In this document: positions 1 to 38,439 of the stretch, one piece after another | How positions within the stretch are numbered: the stretch's first letter is position 1 | Layout of the letters: the number at the start of each line of letters is the position of its first letter | NCBI GenBank assembly: GCA_963662155.1 | Contig: OY759265.1 | Location: 59,722,326 to 59,786,325 of the forward strand | DNA from: Lamellibrachia columna | Lineage: Eukaryota; Annelida; Polychaeta; Sabellida; Siboglinidae | DNA: 64,000 nt | Direction: 5' to 3' | Notes under the pieces: generated by a model | The model's database searches: none | Seen by the model: the letters and a program-made list of their open reading frames with translations, nothing else | What the model was told of the DNA's origin: nothing | Position numbers and translations under genes: made by a program

Positions 1-625
1 TTACATTTCTTAAAATTAAACAACATCTGTGTTGGATGTGTGTATAATCCTCCTGATAATGACTTAACAATTTTCAATGAATATTTAGACATATTACTTT
101 AAAAAAATAAAAGAAAGCACACATACATATGCGGAGACTTTAATATAAATTTGTTAAATCACGAAAAGCATGACAAAAATAACCAGTTTGTCAATATAAT
201 GTTATCAAATGGATATTACACACTCATAACCCACTCCACTAGAATTATGAAGAATGCAACCACATGCATTGACAATAAACATCCTTGATAAAAGTATCTC
301 TAGTGGGGTGTTAATAACCGATTTATCTGATCACTTACTTGTGAATCAACTAAAGGTAGAATGTTTCCACACAAAAAAGAAATGTGAGAAAAACACGAAT
401 GAGGAGAATTACAGACGAAAACATTCGTAAATTTAAACATGAACTGTCAAAGGTATCCCGGGAAATTGTTCTTGGAAGCGATAACACTGAAAATGCATAC
501 AACACCTTTATAATTAAATTTAAAGCATTATACGACGCTTGTTCGGATGTCCGTGAAGAGACTTCTGAGTGCTGCCTTAGAAAGCCTCGCATCCAGTCTG
601 TACCAGTCAAATTCGTCTTCTGATT
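1..625 (+). mobile_element. LINE endonuclease-domain fragment (CR1-like)
   Basis: Conceptual translation of the plus strand, with stops and frame breaks, gives endonuclease blocks typical of non-LTR elements: a YNPPDND block, then GDFNINLL near 130-160, then NNQFVNIMLSNGY and a THSTR...TTCID block. The frame then decays to about position 625. No reverse transcriptase follows, so it is a dead 3'-truncated fragment that enters from the left edge. Its GDFNINLL wording is closer to the element at 60.5-63.8 kb than to the 18-22 kb element, which has GDFNHGHIQW. Family assignment is from recognition of the motif set only. Confidence 0.65.
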
Positions 626-1319
626 GAACGAGTGTTGTATGCCGTTGGTTGTCGCTAGCTGCTATTGAGATACATGCCATTGGGATGACTCGGGAAGATG
701 TATGCTATAGAGTATACATTTTTTCCGAGTCATCCAAAGGAGGATTTGCTCCATGTGCGGGAGACACCCACAAAGTTATTTTTCTATGTCAAAACTGAAG
801 ACCTGTAAAACCTGTGAAACCCGAGCCACTTCCAGCTTGTTCTTTTTCTAAAACATATATTCCGAAGCTTGGACCGCGGAACTCCAAAATATTTTTAAGC
901 TTTCATGTATCTTATAATTATATGCTCTCCTGCCGTCATGAATATATGCATCTATATGAATATTATACACTAAAAAATTTACGCATGTGCGTTTGTAAGA
1001 GTGTGTTCATAATTTCCTCTCTCCGTGTATGTGTCTGTACACTAGTCGTTTTATGCGTATCAGCTGGTAATGTATAATATAAGATATAACATGACATGTT
1101 GTTAAAGTAGATACAGTTATTTAAAATGAATATTTATAACACCTTACTAATAATAACGATAAAATAAATATTGCCATTGTAGAAATTATGCATGATCATG
1201 GTACGATGCATACGACTGTACGCGAAAGATCAATAACTAGAGTAAGGGTGAAATTATGAAGAATAATGAAGAAATGAAAACGAGAATAACAAAACAATTG
1301 ATAATTCGTAAGCACGGGC
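626..1319. other. AT-rich stretch, nothing recognised
   Basis: Short open frames only, with no domain, splice-site context or repeat structure I can support. It lies upstream of the 48-bp array and is probably intron of the gene ending at 4710. Confidence 0.4.
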
Positions 1320-2816
1320 ATGTGTTGGACTAGGCTACTGCAGTCGTGTAGCTACATAACAAGGTCCATGTGTTGGACTAGGCTACTGCAGTCGTGTACC
1401 TGCACAAAAAGGTCCATGTGTTGGACAAGGCTACTGCAGTCGCGTAGCTACACAACAAGGTCCATGTGTTGGACTAGACTACTGCAGTCGTGTAGCTACA
1501 CAACAAGGTCCATGTGTTGGACTAGGCTGCTGCAGTCGTGTAGCTACACAACAAGGTCCATGTGTTGGACTAGGCTACTGCAGTCGTGTAGCTACACAAC
1601 AAGGTCCATGTGTTGGACTAGGCTGCTGCAGTCGTGTAGCTACACAACAAGGTCCATGTGTTGGACTAGGCTGCTGCAGTCGTGTAGCTACACAACAAGG
1701 TCCATGTGTTGGACTAGGCTACTGCAGTCGTGTAGCTACACAACAAGGTCCATGTGTTGGACTAGGCTACTGCAGTCGTGTAGCTACACAACAAGGTCCA
1801 TGTGTTGGACTAGGCTACTGCAGTCGTGTAGCTACACAACAAGGTCCATGTGTTGGACTAGGCTACTGCAGTCGTGTAGCTACACAACAAGGTCCATGTG
1901 TTGGACTAGGCTACTGCAGTCGTGTAGCTACACAACAAGGTCCATGTGTTGGACTAGGCTACTGCAGTCGCGTAGCTACACAACAAGGTCCATGTGTTGG
2001 ACTTGGCTACTGCAGTCGCGTAGCTACACAACAAGGTCCATGTGTTGGACTAGGCTACTGCAGTCGCGTAGCTACACAACAAGGTCCATGTGTTGGACTA
2101 GGCTACTGCAGTCGTGTAGCTACACAACAAGGTCCATGTGTTGGACTAGGCTACTGCAGTCGTGTAGCTACACAACAAGGTCCATGTGTTGGACTAGGCT
2201 ACTGCAGTCGTGTAGCTACACAACAAGGTCCATGTGTTGGACTAGGCTACTGCAGTCGTGTAGCTACACAACAAGGTCCATGTGTTGGACTAGGCTACAG
2301 CAGTCGTGTAGCTACACAACAAGGTCCATGTGTTGGACTAGGCTACTGCAGTCGTGTAGCTACACAACAAGGTCCATGTGTTGGACTAGGCTACTGCAGT
2401 CGTGTAGCTACACAACAAGGTCCATGTGTTGGACTAGGCTACTGCAGTCGTGTAGCTATACAACAAGGTCCATGTGTTGGACTAGGCTACTGCAGTCGTG
2501 TAGCTACACAACAAGGTCCATGTGTTGGACTAGGCTACTGCAGTCGTGTAGCTACACAACAAGGTCCATGTGTTGGACTAGGCTACTGCAGTCGTGTAGC
2601 TACACAACAAGGTCCATGTGTTGGACTAGGCTACTGCAGTCGTGTAGCTACACAACAAGGTCCATGTGTTGGACTAGGCTACTGCAGTCGTGTAGCTACA
2701 CAACAAGGTCCATGTGTTGGACTAGGCTACTGCAGTCGTGTAGCTACACAACAAGGTCCATGTGTTGGACTAGGCTACTGCAGTCGTGTAGCTACACAAC
2801 AAGGTCCATGTAGTGA
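1320..2816 (+). repeat. 48-bp minisatellite, about 31 copies
   Basis: The unit starts ATGTGTTGGACTAGGCTACT and continues with GCAGTCGTGTAGCTACACAA and CAAGGTCC, 48 bp in all. Copies are nearly identical, differing by A/G (TACTGCAG or TGCTGCAG) and C/T changes. Because 48 is divisible by 3 the plus strand carries one open frame of 16-residue units starting MCWTRLLQS. There is no splice support or non-repeat domain, so I treat the frame as a repeat artefact. Each unit has a CTGCAG site. It sits in the putative last intron of the gene ending at 4710. Confidence 0.95.
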
Positions 2817-3104
2817 TTATGATAGGGCATATATTACATATGCGACAGGGGCGACCGGGGCTAGTTCTTATTATATATACACTCGTGGTGGTTTGCGGGC
2901 ATATACGTCGTCTTTCCTATAGCCCAAAAAATTTCACATTTGGTAAATTTGGTACATGTGGGTCTGGAATTATACTTTGTTTCTTTATGTGTTTGATTAA
3001 CTCAATATATATTTGCACTGTGGGATGTTCTATTGTAGGACGTTTGGAGTGGCTTTGACCTAGAACTCGATCAAAGTCCCACAATACATAATTATGTGTG
3101 TGTA

Positions 3105-3159
<55 letters not shown>

Positions 3160-3190
3160 ATGCGTGCGTGCGTGCTTGCGTGCGTGCGTC
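2817..3190. repeat. Unique intron sequence then (TG/TGCG)n microsatellite
   Basis: 2817-3090 is unremarkable. 3091-3190 is TG repeats that turn into about 20 TGCG units. It ends about 70 bp before the splice acceptor of the terminal exon. Confidence 0.8.
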
Positions 3191-3262
3191 ACTTTTGTTC
3201 GTATTCAGTTGAAAAGTATAATATTTCGTGAATTATTCATTCTTTGTGTCATTGTGTTTCAG

Positions 3263-4710
3263 AACCGGAACTTCCGGTGCTCTATGCACTGGTGAGCATC
3301 GGTCACAGGACGCAGCGGTCTCGATGGAGTGACTCGGAAGAAACGCTGCCTCTGACGCAGTTGAAACCACAGCAGAACGGCACCTGGCGAATGGAGGATG
3401 AACTAACGACGACGCCAAGGGCCACCGAACGTGCTAAGCTCGCGACAGACAGCGGCGCGCGCGCATCCACGACGAAACTGGACCTTGATGACTTGGACGA
3501 TGTCGGGGGTGAAACCATTCCAGAGACGATAATGATAGAGAACGATCTGTACGAGACGGAGGCTGTGAACGAACACGACACCGATCATGGGTCCGGCTCT
3601 AACAGCGGCGTTGACTCGGACAGTTCGTCAGACTGCAGCGCGGCTTGTTATAACGCCCCGACCAACCTCCGCGACATCGATTCCTTGTCGGCAGACGTGT
3701 CGTGGTCGGGAGACGGTGAGCTGTCTGCAGAAGGCGGCAGCCGGCGTCCCGTCCTGACGCCGCTCGACTTGGAGATGGCTTGGCGGCCATTCCACGACTA
3801 CGACGTCGTGTACACGCCACGGAGCGACGCCGGGGCGATGGTGCGGCGAGTTGACAGTACTGGCTACGTGAAGAGTAAGCTGCAACGTAACCATGCTTAC
3901 GAAGAGGTACGTGTTGACCGATCTGCAGACGGAAGCGCCGTTGTCACACCGACTGGCCGAATGCCTCCGTGTGTTACCGCATCCCCGGCCTTGCCGCCAC
4001 GCAGGACGCCAGCCGCATCACCAGCCTTGCCACCTCACAGGACGCCAGCCGCATCCCCTGCCTTGCCATCGCCAAGGACACCAGCCGCCTCCCCAGCACT
4101 GCCGCCTCGCTGGATGCCTCGAGCGATGTCCCCGTCTTCCGCCAACGGCGGCCCAGCATCACCGCCCTTGCCACCGCGGGGAAGTAGTCGAACTCCGACG
4201 GCCGAGCGAACGACGCCTCGGACGCCGATGGCCGAGCGAGCGACGCCTCGGACGCCGATGGCCGAGCGAGCGACGCATCGGACGCCGATGGCCGAGCGAG
4301 CGACGCATCGGACGCCGATGGCTGAGCGAGCGACGCCTCGCCCGCCTCGTCGTAACACCAGCGTCCCGTCTTCGCCCGTAGCACGGCACACGTCGCCACC
4401 GCCGATACCGTTACCGCCAACACCGCCGGTCATGCGGCCAAGAGCGGTGACTAAACGAAGGTCCGTGTCTGGTCAGTTGCCACAGACGCCCACGGAACAA
4501 TCGTCTCGCGACATTGACCCTTCTAGCAGCGACGAAGAACATGACTATGACGCGGTAACGGAATCACCCGCGGCCATTCGCCATGATCTCGGTGATCACC
4601 GGTATTCAGACGTCGGTGATCACAGCGATCATAGGTATTCAGCTAATAGCACGGACAGCGAATCAAACAGAGACAACGTGTATGAACAGATCAACTTCGA
4701 GCCGACATAG
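3263..4710 (+). CDS. Terminal coding exon: proline-rich, tyrosine-containing C-terminal tail of an unidentified (probably membrane) protein
   Basis: A good acceptor (TTGTGTCATTGTGTTTCAG, AG at 3261-3262) precedes a 482-codon open frame ending in TAG at 4708-4710. The exon starts in phase 1; the open frame runs further left only through a TTG codon in the intron. GC content and codon use are far above the flanks. Seen in order: acidic Ser/Asp-rich part with SGSNSGVDSDSSSD; about four 12-residue units like ASPALPPRRTPA (residues about 239-290); five 10-residue RTPMAERATP units (about 309-361); PPPIPLPPTPPVMRPR (about 378-394), an SH3/WW-type ligand; and tyrosine motifs YEEV, YDAV, YSDV and terminal YEQI, suited to SH2 or PTB binding after phosphorylation. 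No transmembrane segment is in this exon. By inference it is the cytoplasmic tail of a receptor or adhesion protein; I cannot name it. Confidence 0.8.
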
Positions 4711-5398
4711 GTTTGGTAACTGAAAACTGGCTTACATTAACAAAATTGTTTCATGGTAGAATATAATAATTTGTAAATTGCACTAACATATAATGTGTAA
4801 TTAATTCATACGATTAGTACCAGAATCTAACCACTGTGTTCGTGCCAGAGTATGCGGCTATGTCGTGTACAATTCTTCAACATGTGGAAATCAAACTTTC
4901 TTTATGTGTAAGAATACCATCTGTTTGATGTATCAAATTGATGTGCCTTGAAACAATCACAAAGTGTCTCAACATGTTTTCTAAGTTCATCTTAGACGAG
5001 ATAATAAGACATGGTAAGGAACTTTATTGATTATTATTATTATTATCTCCGATTACAGGTGCCTTGAAATACTCATCTGCTGCTCTAACATCATTAGACC
5101 TGAGGCTCAAGCTAATGTTGAGCATGATTAGTACACCGTAAGATAAAGATCATCGCCATATTCTGCAATTCTGCATATGCAGTAAATTTATATGCATTAT
5201 AGTATAACATTATAGTATAACATTATAGTATAACATTATAGTATAACATTATAGTATAACAAACAATGCAGCATAATTTTGCGATTTTTTCTTCTAGTAA
5301 TTGCTTCTGCTAAATATCAGTTACTCCGTCGTTAAATGTAATTTACAGCACATTGTTTCGCCTGCTTTTCCTGCATAACTGCAATTAGTCGAATTTGG
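4711..5398. other. Tail-to-tail intergenic region
   Basis: This holds 3' ends of two converging genes. A minus-strand AATAAA (TTTATT at 5023-5028 on plus) is a plausible polyadenylation signal for the minus gene, about 370 bp after its stop. A 13-bp repeat (CATTATAGTATAA, five copies) lies at 5195-5262. No clear AATAAA was found for the plus gene. Confidence 0.55.
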
Positions 5399-31504
<26,106 letters not shown>

Positions 31505-31690
31505 CTTAGCGGTGTGAATGTGCCAAGTAGCTCGTCAAATGCCGATTATAGTCTACGGCATGCCCTTCGCCACTCGATAACTATCACGTTTACTAACAAA
31601 TGTCCTCTTCAGAACTCAAGTACGTTGACATTCGCTCTCGTCCTGGCAGCAGTTGGAACTTGTGTCGCAGTGCCGCTGCTAGATTGTCCA
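31505..31690 (-). promoter_or_regulatory. Conserved 5' flank of the minus gene
   Basis: On the gene strand ACTTGAGTTCTGAAGAGGAC, TATCGAGTGG, TATAATCGGCATTTG and GAGCTACT are shared with 40740-40875 in front of the paralogue start codon. By inference it is 5' UTR and proximal promoter carried in the inverted duplication. No clear TATA box was placed. Confidence 0.5.
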
Positions 31691-32520
31691 CGTTTGCAAT
31701 GACGTCATTAGTTGAGTCCTCTGATATTTCGGCATTATTTGCACACCTATTGACTCGAGTTACTGTCAGGCCCGAGTCGCACATTTGGCTGACTTTTGAC
31801 ATGGAATTCAAATAGATGGCTCGAGACTAGATTTGCAATTGGAATTCATCGACTTGAAACTTGACTTGACTTGCCAGAGTGTGACGTGCCAAAATGCGTG
31901 TTGGCTCGAAACTTATGCAAAGCGAGACTATACTCATTAAGTTCTTATTATGCCAGGCTAATGTTGGGGCGGGGCAGTATCCTCCTAAATATTGCGCTAA
32001 AATCATCGCAAACAAACCACAACATTCATGGATATTGTGACTTGGTGACCCTGGTGACTTGGGACTTGACTTGGAATTCAGAGGTATAACCCATAACTTT
32101 ACTTGCAGGTCAATAATTTAAGATTTGAATTGTCAGTTTGCGACTTGTCAACAAGTCTGGTTATTTGTGTTATCAACAACAATAGATGTGTTGCTAATAA
32201 TACAAATAAGTAAGTAAGTTAGTAAGACCAATGTTTCGTACCCATATTGTAGAACTAATTACAAAATCACTGTCACACGATAGCTGACATGTCATGGGCA
32301 CTATGCCATGCTTCCTCTTTTGTGTACGGTTTATTACATATTATTAGAGGGATATCATAAACGAAAACCATTGACTTTCTCATAATTTATTAATTAGAGA
32401 AGGTACTAAATAATAATATACATGAATACAATAAGACTCTACCCGTATTCTCCTTCGAGTCCAAGACCCTATAAGAACGGATCTGTTGTGAAACATTAGG
32501 GGTCTAAAACCAATAACAGA
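31691..32520. repeat. Spacer with ACTTG-rich repeat (31745-32160)
   Basis: A second copy of the GACTTGACTTG/GAATTCA repeat of 26760-26890. Otherwise nothing. Confidence 0.4.
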
Positions 32521-32769
32521 ATGGGGAATGGGGGTCTAGAAAATCGGCAGACGGTACCCTCTTCGACAGAGGACGGTCGGTATTCGACTACAAATGGAAC
32601 GCTCTTCCGCTGTGGACGAGACGCTCTTCACCTGAAGTTGACACGACTGCCGAAGTGCGACGTCAAATGGCGTCAACCTTCCGTTCACGACGACCGGGAA
32701 ATCATCTCCGTCTCCCATGTAAAGACGGGTGGTAATGTGGACACGCCACCGCACAAAGGGCAGGCCTAA
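32521..32769. other. GC-rich block open on both strands, unidentified
   Basis: Higher GC than its surroundings. Plus strand: FRCGRDALHLKLTRLPKCDV; minus strand: RWRVHITTRLYMGDGDDFPV. No splice-site pair convincing on either strand. It could be a captured gene fragment, an exon, or transposon sequence. Confidence 0.3.
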
Positions 32770-32809
32770 TGAACTGTTTGTAAGAATGCAGAGATTCGAA
32801 TGTGATAGT

Positions 32810-33382
32810 ATTTAGGCATTAGATGCCGCAACATCAACTGTGATACTGTTTAGTTATTAGATGCTTTAGAATCAATCCTGACATTCAGGATTTGTTATCG
32901 TGCACGTGCGATCAATTGTAAAAAAAGTGTTTGAAGCAAGTTGTTTAAATTGAATTGGGACAAATTGTTACAACTGTTACAACTGTTACAACTGTTACAA
33001 CAACGCTCGGGTGGTTCGCACTGATGGTTCAGCCAGCGAGTTGAGTGCAGACAATAACTGAAAGAACAACATTTATTTAACTACGACATGTGAACGCTTT
33101 GTTTCACACGTGAACCCTGGCGTACTGGTTTATAACCAGTACTGTAAATACTAGCAGCGTGAATATGTTTAAAAATAAAAATTTATAAATATCTCAGAAG
33201 AGCGGGTTACACATATATGACAAATTGTTGGACACTCGATAGGCCAATGGCTTCCTTGTACACTTGCCATCTGGGTGTTTTATCTTGGATGGCAATCTTG
33301 TTAAATCTTGATAACACTTTGACACAACCCTATTTGAGCAATTGAGTAATACATATTGCACGATTCATTGAAATATAGATGT

Positions 33383-33437
<55 letters not shown>

Positions 33438-33450
33438 TGCGTGCGTGCGT
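32810..33450 (+). repeat. Left arm of the inner inverted repeat
   Basis: CATCAACTGTGAT, ATCGTGCACGTGCG, (TTACAACTG)n, CGCTCGGGTGGTTCGCACTG, GAAAGAACAACATTTATTTAAC and a LINE 3' stub match the complement of 36550-37130. Confidence 0.75.
33150..33320 (+). mobile_element. CR1-like LINE 3' stub
   Basis: ACTAGCAGCGTGAATATGTT to CTTGTTAAATCTTG: C-terminal codons, 3' UTR hairpins and tandem end of the 18-22 kb family. Part of the inner inverted-repeat arm. Confidence 0.8.
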
Positions 33451-33607
33451 GCGTGAGTGCGTGCGTGCGTGCGTGCGTGTGCGTGTGCGTGTGCGTGTGC
33501 GTGTGCGTGTGTGCGTGTTTGCGTGTGTGCGTGTGTGCGTGTGTGCGCGTGCGCGTGCGCGTGCGCGTGCGCGTGCGCGTGCGCGTGTGCGTGTGCGTGC
33601 GTGTTTG

Positions 33608-33667
<60 letters not shown>

Positions 33668-33682
33668 TGTGTGTGTGGGTTG
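33384..33682 (+). repeat. (GT)n/(GCGT)n/(GCGTGT)n microsatellite
   Basis: Mixed units with blocks of GTGCGC and GTGC. Confidence 0.97.
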
Positions 33683-33689
33683 ATGAAAA

Positions 33690-34584
33690 GGAATTGATAT
33701 CGTAAATAGGTTATCCCGGGGCGCTCTTATCGTTATTTTTTTATCTGTGACGTGCCTCCTCTGACATTCTCAAGATTGTTTTCAAATTTCTCCAGAATGT
33801 CAAAAGAGACAGCTACATCTTCTGCCTCATTTGAGCCTGAAATGTGTGTTTCCAAGATTCGGAAACAATTATGACTCAGTAACGAAAACAATAAAATTGG
33901 ATCTGAGCCATATAATTCTCTATAAAATATGTTAAACGTAAGTGCTCTCTAAAATCACTTGCTAAAAACTTTTAAAATATATTATTCCAATATTGTTATT
34001 ACTTATTTAGTGCCTAAATATGTTTACCTGTTAATGAATTTTTTTTATAGTATTACTATATAAACACGAAAAGAAAGTATTGTACATTTACATATGTTGG
34101 GTCATTAGCTTGACAAATAATTACTTATTCTAATGATGCACCTTCATTTGTTCTCAATATCGAAACCATTCGAGTTTGGTTGAAGAACGTAGTATTATGT
34201 TATCATCATCATCATCATCATCGTCATAGTCATCGTCGTCATCATCATCATCGTCATCGTCATCAATGTGATAAACATAGCTGGTTCAAACAAGCACACA
34301 AGGAGGCGACGAGCAGATCGTGGATTTAGCCAAAAGATTTAGACTTTACGTGATGATACAGCTTTAAACAAAACTGCGTGTAAACTGGGCAAGGAGCACT
34401 AGGAAGATAAGGTGAGGATGACGCACGTCCGAAATAGTGGGCGGCAAATTAAACAATTGGGCCAGATTGTTGTGTCTGCTTCACTTATAGTGCTCGTGTC
34501 TGATGTCATACAATAAACTCAGTAAAGCAATATAAGACTGCCAATGAGCCAGTCAAACACAGATGCCGATGAAACACGTTTAAC
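33690..34584. other. Spacer near the duplication centre; (ATC)n at 34201-34265
   Basis: A TCA/TCG trinucleotide tract; otherwise no feature recognised. Confidence 0.5.
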
Positions 34585-34700
34585 AAGATTTAACAAGATT
34601 TAACAAGATTGCCATCCAAGACAAAATACCCAGATCGCAGGTGGACAAGGAAGCCATTGCCTTATCGAGAGTACACCGATCTATGTATAACCCTGATATA
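34585..34700 (-). mobile_element. CR1-like LINE 3' stub
   Basis: AACAAGATTTAACAAGATTG, CCATCCAAG...CAGATCG and AGCCATTG...TATCGAGAGT mark the complement of the LINE 3' UTR. Confidence 0.75.
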
Positions 34701-34734
34701 CTTATTAATTTTTAAACATAGCTACGCTGCTATG

Positions 34735-35110
34735 CTATGAAGAAGACGAACGAATTATTGTTCTACACGGTGATGCACCATATTACACCACGATCTAGGC
34801 CATTCTGTGGCTTCTAGACAATGCGACAATGTTGACGTTGGAGCTCTGGTTGACAATGACGACGTACCTTGACTCATTGGGGTGGCTACTCGTGTAATAT
34901 CCGTAGATGTGTCGTATTGCAGACGTCGTCCGCACGAGACATACACTTGTTGTTTGATATACACCATCTATTAATCCTGCCCGTAAAGGAAGGCACTCGT
35001 AAAGGGCAAAGTACACACCAAGATCTTCTGTTGTATGACAGGCACAAGGGTGGATGCAATGTATTTATAAATCTAACTTGAGGACCTGACACTTGCAAAC
35101 GCAGCATCTG
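34735..35110. other. Unidentified region with broken coding-like frames
   Basis: Plus strand reads IIVLHGDAPYYTT, reminiscent of the HxDNAPxHT box of Tc1/mariner-type transposases, but the following residues do not fit. Low confidence. Confidence 0.25.
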
Positions 35111-35159
35111 AACCGCATTTGCTTAGAGGTCAATGCTGTTGTCACGGTTACGGTTAGAG

Positions 35160-35625
35160 CTAAGGAGATGGCTAGTGTTTATTCTGGTATTCGGGTTAAA
35201 AACACGGGTGGATCCCGTGCGTGTCCATCAGGTGCCCGGGCACACTCTCACACTCACACCATGTCAAACCAAGAACAGTTCAGTTTTGTTTTGACAAAGG
35301 AAAAGCAGAAGATCCAAGAGGAATTGTTGGAGTTTGTCTTGGAGCCATCGCCGAAAGGTTCGAGTAGCTCGGCTTGGTCGAAAAATGCACGACCAAGCAC
35401 ACGACTTGCTTAATTACTCCCCAAAGTGGCAAGGGAAGCTCGAAAACATGATCACAGAGTTGGTGGCTGAGGCCATTCTCCCCGCCAGAGAGATTGCCGA
35501 GTACACCAGTATACACCGAGTACACCAGTATACACCGAGTACACCAGTATACACCGAGTACACCAGTACCTATATTCGATTCGTGAATTCGGCGAGAAGA
35601 GAGGCGTGGGCTCGTTGTTAGCCAC
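35160..35625 (+). pseudogene. Unidentified frame-broken ORF with 19-bp repeat
   Basis: MSNQEQFSFVLTKEKQKIQE and LLEFVLEPSPKG in one frame, then KWQGKLENMITELVAEAILP and AREIAEYTS in the next, so probably one coding sequence with a frameshift near 35400. Then about 3.5 copies of ACCAGTATACACCGAGTAC. I do not recognise it; a transposon gag-like or host fragment are both possible. Confidence 0.35.
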
Positions 35626-35639
35626 TGTCCCCCTCCATT

Positions 35640-35780
35640 CCAATCAGCGTCGTTATAGGTAATTCCTGGAAACTCTATTTGAAGTTTGGCGGGGCGCGTG
35701 TAGTTCCCAGAAATACGTCGACCAAGACAGGAAGTGGGACAAAGCCCAATTTTGGTGGGGAAAACTGAAAATTCCACGTT
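35640..35780 (-). repeat. Dispersed repeat, inverted copy of 7320-7455
   Basis: Complement of the CCCACTTCCTGTTTTGGTCG block; similar length. Confidence 0.55.
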
Positions 35781-36540
<760 letters not shown>

Positions 36541-36549
36541 AAGCGACGT

Positions 36550-37130
36550 CTACTTGATTGAATGATACACACACGCACTCACTCACGCACACGCACATGC
36601 GCACGAACACCCACATTTCAATGAATTGTGCAATATTTATTAGTTGCTGAAATAGGGATGTGCCATAACAGATTAATAAGATTGAACAAAATTGTCATCC
36701 CTGGCAAAACACCCAGACGACGAGTGGGCAAGAAAGCCATTGGTTTATCAAGAGTCCAACAAATTGTCATCTATGTATAACCCGCCCTTCTGAGATGTTT
36801 GTTAATTTTGTTTGACGCTGCTAGCATAAACCAGCACACTAGGAATGTGTAAAGTAAAGCGTTCACACGTCGTGGTTAAATAAATGTTGTTCTTTCAGTC
36901 ATTGTCAGCACACAACTCGCTGGTTGAGCCATCGGTACGAGCCGCCCGAGCATTGTTACAGTTATAACAACTTGCCCCAATACAATTGTAACAACTTGCA
37001 CCAAACACAATTTTTGCAGTTGAACGTACGTGCACGATAGCAAATCCTGAATTTCTAATTTGTCTTCGATTGATATTCAAGCATCTAATGGCTAAACAAC
37101 ATCACAGTTGATGTTGAGGCATCAATTTAA
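36550..37130 (-). repeat. Right arm of the inner inverted repeat
   Basis: Complement of 32810-33450, including the LINE 3' stub at 36665-36835, GAAAGAACAACATTTATTTA (as complement), the GTTACAACTG-type words and the (CACG) end next to the microsatellite. Confidence 0.75.
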
Positions 37131-37312
37131 CTTCTACTTAGTATATACTGTATAGTAGGCATGTTTCAAGTTTCAGTCACGAAACATAAAAAGTGACTGC
37201 GTGAGATGATATTATGTGGGCATACTCAAAAAGTCTTAAGTGGTTCAAAAGTAATTTTTTTTTGCACATCTCGTTAATTTCGTCTTCTTAAGTCTCGTTT
37301 TTTTTTTTGACA

Positions 37313-37800
37313 GTGTGTCTGATGGTAGACTTCCAACCAACTACTGTCGATGGTGACTCCATATGTCTGATGGTAGACTTCCGACCAACTACTGTCGATG
37401 GTGACTCCATGTGTCTGATGGTAGACTTCCAACCAACTACTGTCGATGGTGGTCGATATGTGTCTGATGGTAGACTTCCAACCAACTACTGTCGATGGTG
37501 ACTCCATGTGTCTGATGGTAGACTTCCAACCAACTACTGTCGATGGTGACTCCATGTGTCTGATGGTAGACTTCCAACCAACTACTGTCGATGGTGGTCG
37601 ATATGTGTCTGATGGTAGACTTCCAACCAACTACTGTCGATGGTGACTCCATGTATCTGATGGTAGACTTCCAACCAACTACTGTCGATGGTGACTCCAT
37701 GTGTCTGATGGTAGACTTCCAACCAACTACTGTCGATGGTGACTCCATGTGTCTGATGGTAGACTTCCAACCAACTACTGTCGATGGTGGTCGATATGTG
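37313..37800 (+). repeat. 48/49-bp minisatellite with higher-order pattern, 10 copies
   Basis: The unit starts GTGTCTGATGGTAGACTTCC and ends GATGGTGACTCCAT (type A, 48 bp) or GATGGTGGTCGATAT (type B, 49 bp). The order is A A B A A B A A A B. Open frames on both strands follow from the repeat. Confidence 0.93.
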
Positions 37801-38439
37801 TGCTGTGTTTTCGTAAAACAATTACAACTTGTCCCTGTATGCAACTATCCCCGGTCTCCCCTACCACCCCTGGTTAGCGAGGATGTCTGAAGTCTGTCGC
37901 TCCACGTTTATAAGCCTGTGTAAGATATGACGAATTAATCCCTGTGATGCATGGCCATAGGTGAAATTCGCACAACTCTTCCTGTGGTAGTGTTTATCGA
38001 CATGATCACAAAAGTTGCACTTGAATTCGTTCTAGGTAGTGCTCGGCAATTTAGACCCCCTTTTGAGCTGATAGAAAATTATTTCTATACTTTATTAATA
38101 ATCTTATAAAAATACACATTTTGGACTGTCATAGTTTTTCGGCCGGAAGCCACAATTTTGGCATCAAACTGTCCACGTAAACGTTGTCGCCACGTGCCAT
38201 AATTGGTCCAGTTTATGACAAAATAACTTTTCATGTATTACATTGTCTTCTATTGACGCAACGTGAACCCCCAGGACACGCCAACTAATGGCACATTTAC
38301 CCTATGCCATTATGTAGGAAACAGATGCAGGCTTGCAAGAAGAGACGTTTTTTATATTGAGATCCAAATGGCTCTAAAACGCACAGCAGAACCCCAGTTC
38401 ACACACAAATAATAAGGGAGTCCCCTTCAGAAACCCCCA
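37801..38439. other. Spacer, nothing recognised
   Basis: Unique sequence with no supported coding or repeat structure. Confidence 0.4.

Noticed and set aside
1320..2813. 497-residue MCWTRLLQSCSYTTRS repeat frame as a gene
   Set aside because: One frame is open only because 48 is a multiple of 3; no flanking coding sequence. Kept as a repeat.
1320..2816. CRISPR-like array
   Set aside because: Direct repeats abut without unique spacers, and the context is eukaryotic. The same holds for the 17-, 18-, 21-, 22-, 23-, 24-, 37- and 48/49-bp arrays.
3244..3262. Start of the left-edge protein at 3244
   Set aside because: The codon is TTG, inside the intron's acceptor tract; the sequence is a terminal exon, not a first exon.
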